Source: Ga0074130 sp964499485 (lineage in GTDB: Bacteria; Pseudomonadota; Gammaproteobacteria; Burkholderiales; Rhodocyclaceae). Taken from it: a stretch of DNA of 24,449 nucleotides. Under the pieces are notes generated by a model. That model was not told the origin of the DNA. It did no database searches and worked only from the letters and a program-made list of their open reading frames with translations. The stretch covers positions 1 to 24,449 of the forward strand of contig CAZCLF010000026.1 of assembly GCA_964499485.1 (NCBI GenBank). The letters run 5' to 3'. Below are positions 15,657-22,614 of this stretch, one piece after another. Made by a program: the position numbers and the translations under genes. Numbering within the stretch: the stretch's first letter is position 1; each line of letters begins with the position of its first letter.

Positions 15657-16522
15657 CGCAAGTGCGCAAAGCGGTATTTCCTGTTGCCGGTCTCGGAACG
15701 CGTTTTCTTCCGGCAACCAAAGCCAGCCCGAAAGAAATGTTGCCGATCGTTGATAAGCCGCTTATTCAATATGCGGTTGAAGAGGCCGTTGCCGCCGGGA
15801 TCACCGACATGGTGTTTGTCACCGGGCGTAATAAGCGCTCGATCCCGGATCACTTTGACAAAGCCTATGAGCTGGAAGTCGAGCTTGAGACCAAGGGCAA
15901 GATTGAGATGCTCAATCTGGTGCGCAACATGCTGCCCAAGAATGTGAATTGCATCTACATTCGTCAGGCTGAGGCGCTAGGGCTCGGCCACGCCGTGCTG
16001 TGCGCCAAACCAGTTGTTGGCGATGAGCCTTTTGCGGTGTTGCTGGCCGATGATTTGCTTGACGGCAGCGTACCCATCATGAAGCAGATGGTGGATCAAT
16101 ATGCGCATTACCATTGCTCGGTCTTGGGGGTACAAGATGTGCCACGTGAAGACACCCGTAGTTACGGCATTGTTGCGTCTCGACCAATCGCAGATCGCTT
16201 GGAAACGCTCACCGCTATTGTCGAGAAACCTAAGCCCGCAGATGCACCCTCAACTTTGGCGGTCGTGGGCCGCTATATTTTGACACCGCGAATCTTCCAC
16301 CACATCGAGAATCTCAAGCCTGGTGCTGGAGGTGAAATTCAGCTGACTGATGCGATCTCGTCGCTGTTGAAAGAAGAGCAGGTGCTGGCCTATCGCTATG
16401 ATGGTGTCCGCTATGACTGCGGTTCCAAGTTGGGCTATCTACAGGCGATGGTTGAATTGGGTATCAAGCACCACGAAGTAGGAAATGAGTTTTCCAATTG
16501 GTTGAGTAAGCGTGCCACATGA
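15653..16522 (+). CDS. galU: UTP–glucose-1-phosphate uridylyltransferase
   Basis: A 289-residue nucleotidyltransferase making UDP-glucose from UTP and glucose 1-phosphate, feeding envelope polysaccharide synthesis and galactose metabolism. The nucleotide-binding motif GLGTRFLPATKASPKEMLP (13–31) is complete, and VEKPKPADAPSTLAVVGRY matches the sugar-phosphate-binding region. Length is typical (E. coli 302). Overlaps of four bases with ligA upstream and hpt downstream (both ATGA) place it in the same transcript, though its function is unrelated to ligase. Confidence 0.97.
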   Translation: MTQVRKAVFPVAGLGTRFLPATKASPKEMLPIVDKPLIQYAVEEAVAAGITDMVFVTGRNKRSIPDHFDKAYELEVELETKGKIEMLNLVRNMLPKNVNCIYIRQAEALGLGHAVLCAKPVVGDEPFAVLLADDLLDGSVPIMKQMVDQYAHYHCSVLGVQDVPREDTRSYGIVASRPIADRLETLTAIVEKPKPADAPSTLAVVGRYILTPRIFHHIENLKPGAGGEIQLTDAISSLLKEEQVLAYRYDGVRYDCGSKLGYLQAMVELGIKHHEVGNEFSNWLSKRAT

Positions 16523-17061
16523 CCCCACAAGAAGCTGAACGTATTTTGGCCGAAGCCGACCTGATTTGCTCTGCAGATGAGGTGAGTGCCGCTTTAAACC
16601 GTGTTGCCGGTGAGTTGAATAAGGCGTTGGCTGGACGCAACCCTGTTGTTGTTTCCGTGATGGGCGGGGCGGTCATCTTTACTGGGCAGCTGCTGCCTTT
16701 ACTGACTTTTCCCCTCGACTTTGATTATGTGCATGCCACGCGCTATGGCGCCGCGACAGCGGGGGGGGCCTTACAGTGGGTAGTTGAGCCGCGTACGTCG
16801 GTCGTCGGTCGTACGGTCCTGCTCTTGGATGACATTCTTGATGAGGGGATCACCCTGGCCGCTATTCGCCAACATCTCCTAGATGCGGGTGCAACAGAAT
16901 GCATTACGGCTGTTTTTGCGGATAAGGCAATCGGTCGTGACAAACCACTCAAGGCTGATTTTGTTGGCCTTACCTTGCCGAACCGCTATGTATTTGGTTA
17001 TGGCATGGATGTCAGTGGTGCTTGGCGTAACCTCCCTGCCATTTATGCCATGAAGGAATAG
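16519..17061 (+). CDS. hpt: Hypoxanthine(-guanine) phosphoribosyltransferase
   Basis: A 180-residue type I phosphoribosyltransferase that salvages hypoxanthine (and probably guanine) with PRPP to IMP/GMP. The PRPP motif is VLLLDDILDEGITL (100–113). VVSVMGGAVIF (44–54) contains the pyrophosphate loop, HATRYG (72–77) begins the flexible lid, and the C-terminal purine-binding region is GYGMDVSGAWRNLP (160–173). The lid region contains a run of eight G (16761–16768). The start overlaps galU by four bases. The 47-base gap after the stop holds an AT-rich inverted repeat and the ribosome-binding site of the next gene. Substrate breadth is inferred from the family. Confidence 0.94.
   Translation: MTPQEAERILAEADLICSADEVSAALNRVAGELNKALAGRNPVVVSVMGGAVIFTGQLLPLLTFPLDFDYVHATRYGAATAGGALQWVVEPRTSVVGRTVLLLDDILDEGITLAAIRQHLLDAGATECITAVFADKAIGRDKPLKADFVGLTLPNRYVFGYGMDVSGAWRNLPAIYAMKE
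16761..16768 (+). repeat. Run of eight G inside hpt
   Basis: Eight consecutive G encode the Ala-Gly-Gly-Ala stretch near residue 82 of hpt. A tract of this length is a plausible replication-slippage site: gain or loss of one base would truncate the protein in its lid region. In this copy the frame is intact. Seven G in a row also occur on the coding strand of the WYL regulator (about 22410–22416). Confidence 0.6.
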
Positions 17062-17092
17062 TTTATTATTGCATTATTGATGCAACAATAAA
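17062..17092. repeat. AT-rich imperfect inverted repeat between hpt and the HPP gene
   Basis: TTTATTATTGCAT (17062–17074) pairs with ATGCAACAATAAA (17080–17092) around a five-base loop, with one A·C mismatch: twelve pairs out of thirteen. GC content is very low compared with the flanks. No T tract follows, and the Shine-Dalgarno of the next gene starts four bases later. It is therefore more likely an operator or a leader hairpin than an intrinsic terminator. Confidence 0.55.
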
Positions 17093-17095
17093 TCT

Positions 17096-17100
17096 GGAGG
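17096..17100 (+). promoter_or_regulatory. Ribosome-binding site fixing the GTG start of the HPP-CBS gene
   Basis: GGAGG lies eight bases before GTG 17109. It is one of the strongest Shine-Dalgarno matches in the window and supports the non-ATG start. Confidence 0.75.
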
Positions 17101-17108
17101 GCCAGTCA

Positions 17109-18281
17109 GTGCCTCAGTTCAACGCAGCTTGGCTGCGTAGTTTCCTTCCTGCGCCTTCGACGGTTGATCGTTTCGAGCGCATGCGCAGCTGTGCCGGTGC
17201 CTTGTTCGGCATCGCCCTCACAGGTGCGATCAGCTACCTATTCATCGGAGATCCCGTGATCAGCTTATGGCTGATTGCGCCGATGGGTGCCTCTGCCGTC
17301 TTACTATTTGCTGTGCCTTCCAGTCCGTTGGCTCAACCTTGGTCGGTTGTCGGCGGTAATTTGGTCGCCGCACTGATTGGGGTCAGCTGTGCAAAACTGT
17401 TTGCTGCACCCCTCGTCGCTGCCTCCATTGCGATAGCGCTGGCAATCGGCGCCATGTTCATCTTACGTTGCTTGCATCCACCCAGTGGGGCAGTGGCGCT
17501 GACCATGGTGCTAGGTGGCCCAGCAGTGCATGCGGCGGGGTATTCGTTTGTGCTTGCGCCCGTGATGCTCAATTCAATTTTGATTGCAGCGCTGGCGATT
17601 TTCTATAACAACGCCGTCGGCCGCCGTTATCCGCACTCGCCGCAGCTGGTTCCGCCCAGTCCGGCAGCCAAGGCAGCAGAGGCGCCTGTCACTACCACAT
17701 TGGGCATCTCGGCAACGGATCTCGATATCGTGCTGCGCGAGTACAACAAGGTGCTCGATATCAGCCGTGAAGATCTTGAAAATATTTTTATTCAGGTTGA
17801 GCAGCAAGCCTACAAGCGACGCTTTGGCGAGATGATTTGTGCAGACATCATGCGCCGAGATGTCATGTCGGTAGATTTTGGAACCCCGCTACAGGAGGCG
17901 TGGCAGCTCTTGCATACCCATCAGCTCAAAGCCTTACCGGTACTGGATCGAGGCCGTCGGGTTGTGGGTATAGTGACCTCCATCGACTTCATCGAACATG
18001 CGGGCGTGAACAGTTATAGCGACTTTAAGCAGAAGTTGCGGGACTTATTGAAGCCAAGCGGGCAGACACATACTGATAAACCCGAGGTGGTCGGGCAGAT
18101 CATGACATCCCCTGTAAAAACAGCGGAGACGCATAAGTCGATTGTGGCGTTGTTGCCACTGATTTCGGAGCATGGCCTACGTCATATTCCTGTGGTTGAC
18201 GATGAGGGGCGTCTAGCCGGCATGTTGACGCAGGCCGATATGGTGAATGCGCTGTATGGGAAAAAGCTCGCCAGTCGCTGA
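17109..18281 (+). CDS. HPP-family membrane protein with C-terminal CBS domain pair
   Basis: A 390-residue protein. Residues 28–170 form an HPP integral membrane domain with about four to five hydrophobic segments (28–47, 51–70, 80–98, 103–120, 146–168) and the signature LHPPSGA (His123-Pro-Pro125). A Pro/Ala-rich linker (175–200) and a helical stretch lead to two CBS domains (about 244–302 and 327–385), the usual binding sites for adenine nucleotides. HPP proteins of plants and cyanobacteria have been linked to nitrite transport across membranes; whether this one transports nitrite is unknown. The start is GTG 17109, fixed by the GGAGG before it. It follows hpt by 47 bases across an inverted repeat and ends at a bidirectional terminator. 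Confidence 0.92.
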   Translation: MPQFNAAWLRSFLPAPSTVDRFERMRSCAGALFGIALTGAISYLFIGDPVISLWLIAPMGASAVLLFAVPSSPLAQPWSVVGGNLVAALIGVSCAKLFAAPLVAASIAIALAIGAMFILRCLHPPSGAVALTMVLGGPAVHAAGYSFVLAPVMLNSILIAALAIFYNNAVGRRYPHSPQLVPPSPAAKAAEAPVTTTLGISATDLDIVLREYNKVLDISREDLENIFIQVEQQAYKRRFGEMICADIMRRDVMSVDFGTPLQEAWQLLHTHQLKALPVLDRGRRVVGIVTSIDFIEHAGVNSYSDFKQKLRDLLKPSGQTHTDKPEVVGQIMTSPVKTAETHKSIVALLPLISEHGLRHIPVVDDEGRLAGMLTQADMVNALYGKKLASR

Positions 18282-18321
18282 TTGAACAGCTAACTATGCG
18301 AAGCTTACGCAAACGGTAGGC

Positions 18322-18353
18322 AAAAAAAAGGCCTCGCAATGCGAGGCCTTTTT
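18322..18353. terminator. Bidirectional intrinsic terminator between HPP-CBS gene and typA
   Basis: GGCCTCGC (18330–18337) pairs perfectly with GCGAGGCC (18341–18348) around an AAT loop. Eight A precede (18322–18329) and five T follow (18349–18353). It therefore terminates with a T run on both strands, serving the convergent HPP-CBS gene (+) and typA (−). Confidence 0.93.
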
Positions 18354-18367
18354 CATGAGCTGAGCGA

Positions 18368-20182
18368 TTAAGCTTCAGCGCGAGCAGCCTTCTTACGTTC
18401 GTGTTCCAGCAGGTGACGCTTGCGGATACGAATGTTCAGCGGTGTGATTTCAACTAGTTCGTCGTCGTCGATGAATTCAACGGCCGACTCCAGGGTGAGC
18501 TTGACCGGTGGGGTCAGGCGGACGGCTTCGTCGGTACCCGACGCGCGAACGTTGGTCAGTTGCTTACCCTTAATCGGGTTCACAACCAGATCATTGTCAC
18601 GGCTATGAATGCCAATGACCATGCCTTCATAAAGCTTTTCACCCGGACTCACGAACATGCGGCCGCGGTCATCCAGCTTCCACAGGGCGTAGGCAACGGC
18701 TTCGCCGTTATCTTGCGAAATCAACACGCCATTGTGACGACCTGGCAGGTCGGCCTTGACCGGTGCGTAGTCGTCGAACACGTGGCTGATGAGGCCCGTA
18801 CCGCGCGTCATGGTCATGAAGTCTGACTGGAAGCCGATGAGGCCGCGGGCAGGGATGTGGTACTCAAGGCGGGTACGGCCACGACCATCGGATTCCATGT
18901 TGGTCAGTTCGCCACGACGACGACCAATTTCTTCCATCACGGCACCTTGGTGTGCGTCTTCCAAGTCGATGGTTAGGTTTTCGTATGGCTCACACTTCTC
19001 GCCGTTGATTTCCTTGTACACCACACGTGGTTTGGCGACCGCAATTTCAAAGCCTTCGCGGCGCATGTTTTCCAACAGGATGGTGAGGTGCAGTTCGCCA
19101 CGGCCAGAAACGCGGAATACATCGGCATCCTTGGTGTCTTCTACACGCAGCGCTACGTTGGTCAGCAGTTCCTTGGTCAGGCGATCGCGAATCTGACGCG
19201 AGGTAACGAACTTGCCTTCTGTGCCAGCCAGTGGTGAGGAGTTCACCATGAAGTCCATGGTCAGTGTCGGTTCATCGACGCCAACAACCGGTAAACCGAC
19301 AGGGTTGTCCTTGTCGCAAATGGTGACGCCGATACCAATATCGTCCAAACCGGAGATGATGATGATGTCGCCTGCCTCAGCAGTTTCAACCGGAACGCGG
19401 TCCAGACCCTTAAAGCCCAATACCTGATTGATACGGCCGGAAGCCACTTGCTTGTCATGGTTCATCACGACAACCGCTTGGCCCGGCTTGATGCGACCGT
19501 TGATCACCTTGCCGACGCCAAGACGCCCGGTATAGGTGGAGTAGTCCAGTGCAGCCAGTTGCATTTGTAGTGGCGCTTCCGGATCACCCGGTGGGGTCGG
19601 TACATGCTTCAACACAACTTCAAACAGCGGACGCATGTTGTCTGACTCTTCCTTGAGGTCGAGCTTGGCAAAGCCATTCAGGCCGGATGCGTAAATGATC
19701 GGGAAGTCGAGTTGCTCATCATTAGCGCCGAGTTTGTCGAACAAATCGAAGGTTTGATCAACAACCCAATCAGGACGTGCGCCCGGACGGTCAACCTTGT
19801 TGATCACAACGATGGGGCGCAGGCCAAGGGCCAGTGCCTTTTTGGTAACGAAGCGGGTTTGCGGCATCGGGCCTTCAACAGCATCTACCAGCAGCAGTAC
19901 GCCATCGACCATGCCGAGTACGCGTTCAACTTCGCCACCGAAGTCGGCATGGCCCGGGGTATCGACGATGTTGATATGGGTGCCTTCGTAGGTGATGGCA
20001 GTGTTCTTGGCCAGAATCGTGATGCCACGTTCCTTTTCCAGATCGTTGCTGTCCATGACGCGCTCATCCACTTGCTGGTGAGCTGCGAAGGTGCCGGACT
20101 GGCGCAGGAGTTGGTCAACCAGTGTGGTCTTGCCGTGGTCAACGTGGGCGATGATGGCGATATTTCTAAGGGCGCGTGACAT
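18368..20182 (-). CDS. typA: Ribosome-associated GTPase TypA/BipA
   Basis: A 604-residue translation GTPase (E. coli BipA 607). P-loop AHVDHGKT near residue 12, switch II DTPGHADFGGEV, specificity motif NKVDRPGARP. The BipA-specific C-terminal half includes RGLIGFQSDFMTMTRGTG and ends in a basic tail (RIRKRHLLEHERKKAARAEA). It aids 50S assembly and stress or cold adaptation in other bacteria. The frame is open upstream to 20248, but the start at 20182 gives the canonical MSRALRNIAIIAHVDHGKT; the extra part overlaps the proposed leader. It is monocistronic by context: a divergent gene upstream and a bidirectional terminator 15 bases past its stop. LepA, its paralogue, lies at 837. Confidence 0.98.
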   Translation of the reverse strand: MSRALRNIAIIAHVDHGKTTLVDQLLRQSGTFAAHQQVDERVMDSNDLEKERGITILAKNTAITYEGTHINIVDTPGHADFGGEVERVLGMVDGVLLLVDAVEGPMPQTRFVTKKALALGLRPIVVINKVDRPGARPDWVVDQTFDLFDKLGANDEQLDFPIIYASGLNGFAKLDLKEESDNMRPLFEVVLKHVPTPPGDPEAPLQMQLAALDYSTYTGRLGVGKVINGRIKPGQAVVVMNHDKQVASGRINQVLGFKGLDRVPVETAEAGDIIIISGLDDIGIGVTICDKDNPVGLPVVGVDEPTLTMDFMVNSSPLAGTEGKFVTSRQIRDRLTKELLTNVALRVEDTKDADVFRVSGRGELHLTILLENMRREGFEIAVAKPRVVYKEINGEKCEPYENLTIDLEDAHQGAVMEEIGRRRGELTNMESDGRGRTRLEYHIPARGLIGFQSDFMTMTRGTGLISHVFDDYAPVKADLPGRHNGVLISQDNGEAVAYALWKLDDRGRMFVSPGEKLYEGMVIGIHSRDNDLVVNPIKGKQLTNVRASGTDEAVRLTPPVKLTLESAVEFIDDDELVEITPLNIRIRKRHLLEHERKKAARAEA

Positions 20183-20263
20183 GTGGAAATCCAGAAAGTG
20201 CTGCGGGGGGACTTGAAATGGCTTGATTGTGCAGCGCAAAAAAGCCACCGCAGAAGGGCGCGT

Positions 20264-20272
20264 ATTCTAGCA
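20264..20272 (-). promoter_or_regulatory. Extended −10 promoter for typA
   Basis: On the minus strand TGCTAGAAT (20272 down to 20264) matches the extended −10 form TGnTATAAT with one mismatch in the hexamer. It would start a leader of about 75 bases before typA. I see no good −35 hexamer at 17 bases, as is common for extended −10 promoters. Confidence 0.5.
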
Positions 20273-20298
20273 CAGCCGGTCTCCGCCGTCGTGCTAGA
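20266..20298. repeat. Inverted repeat spanning the divergent typA/phosphorylase promoters
   Basis: TCTAGCAC (20266–20273) and GTGCTAGA (20291–20298) are perfect eight-base arms separated by 17 bases. Each arm contains the outward-facing −10 region of one divergent gene. The symmetry may come simply from two similar promoter elements, or it may be a binding site for one regulator that touches both. Confidence 0.55.
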
Positions 20299-20300
20299 CT
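20292..20300 (+). promoter_or_regulatory. Extended −10 promoter for the thioinosine phosphorylase–def pair
   Basis: TGCTAGACT matches TGnTATAAT with two mismatches in the hexamer. A start site near 20307 would give a leader of about 32 bases before ATG 20339. It is the mirror image of the typA element, and no strong −35 is visible. Confidence 0.4.
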
Positions 20301-20338
20301 TCCATGAAATCAACAACAAGCAACCATAAACTCACTCC

Positions 20339-21079
20339 ATGCTCGCAATTATTGGTGGTAGTGGCCTGACTCAACTGGCCAATCTAGACATTATTCGTCG
20401 TGAAGTTGTACGTACGCCCTTTGGAGAGCCTTCTGGCGCGCTGACCTTTGGCTGCCTGAGTGGTAAGCCCGTGGTTTTTCTGGCGCGTCACGGCTACGGC
20501 CATACTATTCCTCCGCACATGGTCAATTACCGCGCCAACATCTGGGCGCTGAAGCATGCGGCAGGTGCGGAGCGTGTCGTTTCGGTGGCCTCGGTTGGGG
20601 CGATTCGCAACGATTTGCCACCAGGCACCCTGATCATCCCGCATCAGATCATTGATTACACGGCTGGTCGAGCCTCCACTTTCTTTGATGGTCACGACGG
20701 TCGCGTCGTCCATGTCGATTTCACCGAACCCTATGACGGCGCCTTGCGCACAGATCTCATCGATGCCTTTCATCGCATTGATGAAAGCTTTGTGAATGGG
20801 GCGGTGTACGCAACGACGCAGGGACCGCGTCTGGAAAGCGCCGCTGAAGTTAACCGGCTTGAGCGTGATGGCGCTGACATTATTGGTATGACGGGTATGC
20901 CTGAGGCTGTTCTCGCCCGTGAGGCTGAGTTGCCGTATGCCGCTATTTGCGTATCTGCCAACTGGGCGGCAGGACGTGGTGATTCTGCGCACGGTATCAA
21001 GTTTGAAAATATTGAGGATGTGCTTAAGATTTCGCTGGCGCGTGTGCGTCGTGTCCTCGAGCATTACGCAACCAAATGA
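20339..21079 (+). CDS. mtnP: S-methyl-5'-thioinosine phosphorylase (MTAP/PNP family)
   Basis: A 246-residue trimer-type purine nucleoside phosphorylase family member. Phosphate-binding motifs are GGSGL (6–10), RHGYGH (50–55) and TQGPRLES (160–167); the methylthio-pocket region is GMTGMPEAVLARE (183–195). Overall it resembles the P. aeruginosa S-methyl-5'-thioinosine phosphorylase (PA3004), as I remember it, more than the human MTA phosphorylase, which has MTTVPEVVLAKE. Asn208 in SANWAAG stands near the purine-specificity position where MTA phosphorylases carry Asp, which fits a 6-oxopurine substrate. The products would be hypoxanthine and 5-methylthioribose 1-phosphate. No clear Shine-Dalgarno sequence is seen. 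It overlaps def by four bases (ATGA). Confidence 0.85.
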   Translation: MLAIIGGSGLTQLANLDIIRREVVRTPFGEPSGALTFGCLSGKPVVFLARHGYGHTIPPHMVNYRANIWALKHAAGAERVVSVASVGAIRNDLPPGTLIIPHQIIDYTAGRASTFFDGHDGRVVHVDFTEPYDGALRTDLIDAFHRIDESFVNGAVYATTQGPRLESAAEVNRLERDGADIIGMTGMPEAVLAREAELPYAAICVSANWAAGRGDSAHGIKFENIEDVLKISLARVRRVLEHYATK

Positions 21080-21609
21080 TTCGTCCCGTATTACGTATGG
21101 GTGATCCACGTTTGTTGCGTGTATCTCGCCTGGTAGAAAAATTCGATACGCCCGAACTACATGGCTTGATTCAGGATATGCAAGACACGATGGCGCACCT
21201 CAATGGCGCGGGTCTGGCTGCGCCGCAGATTGGTGTTGATCTGCGCGTTGTCATCTTTGGCGTGGAAGCGAACCCGCGTTATCCGCTGGCTGAGCCTGTG
21301 CCCTATACCGTGCTGATTAACCCCATTCTGACGCCGCTGACGCAGGAGGAAGATGAAGCCTGGGAAGGTTGCCTCTCGGTACCCGGAATGCGTGGCGTGG
21401 TGCCGCGGGTCACGGCGCTGCGCTATAGCGGTTATGACCAATACGGCCAGTCAATAGAGCGTGAGGTGTCAGGCTTTCATGCGCGGGTAGTTCAGCATGA
21501 GTGCGACCATTTGGATGGCATCTTGTACCCTATGCGCATCCGCGATTTCAGCCGATTTGGCTTTACAGAAGAACTGTTCCCGGATGGTAGTGTGCAGGGG
21601 GACGACTAA
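21076..21609 (+). CDS. def: Peptide deformylase
   Basis: A 177-residue metalloenzyme removing the N-formyl group from new proteins. All three family motifs are present: GAGLAAPQIG (44–53), EGCLSVPG (97–104) with metal ligand Cys99, and QHECDHLDG (140–148) with His141, Glu142 and His145. Length and the Cys-Leu-Ser motif fit the active bacterial class I enzyme, not the inactive-like paralogues. It is not beside fmt here, so the genome may carry another def copy; this cannot be judged from the window. It overlaps the thioinosine phosphorylase by four bases and its TAA overlaps the convergent WYL gene stop by three bases. Confidence 0.95.
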   Translation: MIRPVLRMGDPRLLRVSRLVEKFDTPELHGLIQDMQDTMAHLNGAGLAAPQIGVDLRVVIFGVEANPRYPLAEPVPYTVLINPILTPLTQEEDEAWEGCLSVPGMRGVVPRVTALRYSGYDQYGQSIEREVSGFHARVVQHECDHLDGILYPMRIRDFSRFGFTEELFPDGSVQGDD

Positions 21610-22586
21610 GCGTAGTTTTTCAGTGCGGCCGCTAGTTCTTTTTTGATAGCTTGTCGCAGTGTGTCAGGCGCAAGTACCTCGACTCCGCTGCCATGACGCA
21701 GAATGTCCATGACCAGCTCGGTTGCGTTTGCGTAGGGCAGCTCCAAAATCAGTCGTCCATCAGCTTCTAGTTTCGCGCGCTGCTGCGGATGCCATTGCTC
21801 CTCGATGACCCAGCGGGCCTGCTGAGGGGCAAAAGACAATTTGGCCCACTTCGTCTGGCTGCCTGAAAATATCCCGTAGCCCGCGGAGAGCACGCGCTCT
21901 AGTTCGTTATCCGGCACTTCATCTGCAACCGATTCCAATATTTCCACGCTGCGGATGGCATCCACCGCAAAGCTGCGCAAATCCTTGCGCAAATGACACC
22001 ACGCATCAAGATACCAATTGTCCCGGTAGTGCACCAGCCGCTGTGGCGATATCTCGCGTTCGCTTTCTTCGTTACGGCTGCGGCTGAAATGGCGGATGTT
22101 GAGACGCTTGCGCTTAAGCAGCGTTGAGGCAATTACCTCGAAGTGGTGCAGCTCGCTTTTGCGTTTTTGGGCGTGAAGAATACGCACCCGGCGAGCAATC
22201 TCAGCAGGTGCATCGTCTTGATCGCTCGCACTGCCGAGTAGGCTTTGTAGGCGCGTTTGTAATGGCGCGATATGCGGACCGAGTAAGCCGGGTTGGACCT
22301 CTTCAAGCAGTTGCTGCATCATCAGCAAGGCATGAATTTCAGAGGCATTGAACCAGAGGCCCGGCAATTGATGCTTGGGCGCATAACGATCTAGAACATC
22401 GAAACGATACCCCCCCATCTCGCGGTCATAAATGATCGGGGCATTGAGTCTATCGCGTAGGAATTGCAGGTCACGCTTTAGTGTGGCGCGCGAGACCTCA
22501 AGGGCTTCTTGAAGAACAGCGAAGCTCGCAACCTTACGGTCATGCAGCAGTTGCTCGATCTTGTAGAGACGTTCGGTTTGGTTCAT
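21606..22586 (-). CDS. WYL-domain transcriptional regulator (YafY-like)
   Basis: A 326-residue regulator. Residues 1–62 form a winged helix-turn-helix (RLYKIEQLLHDRKVASFAVLQEALEVSRATLKRDLQFLRD, then a wing ending GGYRF). The WYL domain spans about 143–215 with the motif NWYLDAWCHLRKDLRSF (190–206), and a WCX-like C-terminal domain covers about 245–320. WYL domains generally sense a nucleotide or nucleic-acid-like ligand; the ligand here is unknown. The open frame continues upstream to 22658, overlapping glnD, but ATG at 22586 gives a normal helix-turn-helix start. It lies 28 bases after the glnD stop, so co-transcription is likely. A run of seven G codes for the wing. Confidence 0.9.
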   Translation of the reverse strand: MNQTERLYKIEQLLHDRKVASFAVLQEALEVSRATLKRDLQFLRDRLNAPIIYDREMGGYRFDVLDRYAPKHQLPGLWFNASEIHALLMMQQLLEEVQPGLLGPHIAPLQTRLQSLLGSASDQDDAPAEIARRVRILHAQKRKSELHHFEVIASTLLKRKRLNIRHFSRSRNEESEREISPQRLVHYRDNWYLDAWCHLRKDLRSFAVDAIRSVEILESVADEVPDNELERVLSAGYGIFSGSQTKWAKLSFAPQQARWVIEEQWHPQQRAKLEADGRLILELPYANATELVMDILRHGSGVEVLAPDTLRQAIKKELAAALKNYA

Positions 22587-22614
22587 TACATTGCCCAGCT
22601 GGCACAGCCAATAG

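Noticed and set aside
20183..20263. TTTTTT after GGTGGC in the typA leader, resembling the lepA leader hairpin.
   Set aside because: Only about three base pairs can form before the T run, so it does not qualify as a terminator or attenuator.
20384..21109. A 241-codon open frame antisense to the thioinosine phosphorylase gene.
   Set aside because: It is the complement of a gene with clear family motifs; its translation shows no recognisable domain and it has no convincing ribosome-binding site.
21606..22586. WYL regulator as a marker of a phage-defence island.
   Set aside because: All neighbours are housekeeping genes (glnD, def, thioinosine phosphorylase); there is no nuclease, methylase, toxin or integrase nearby.
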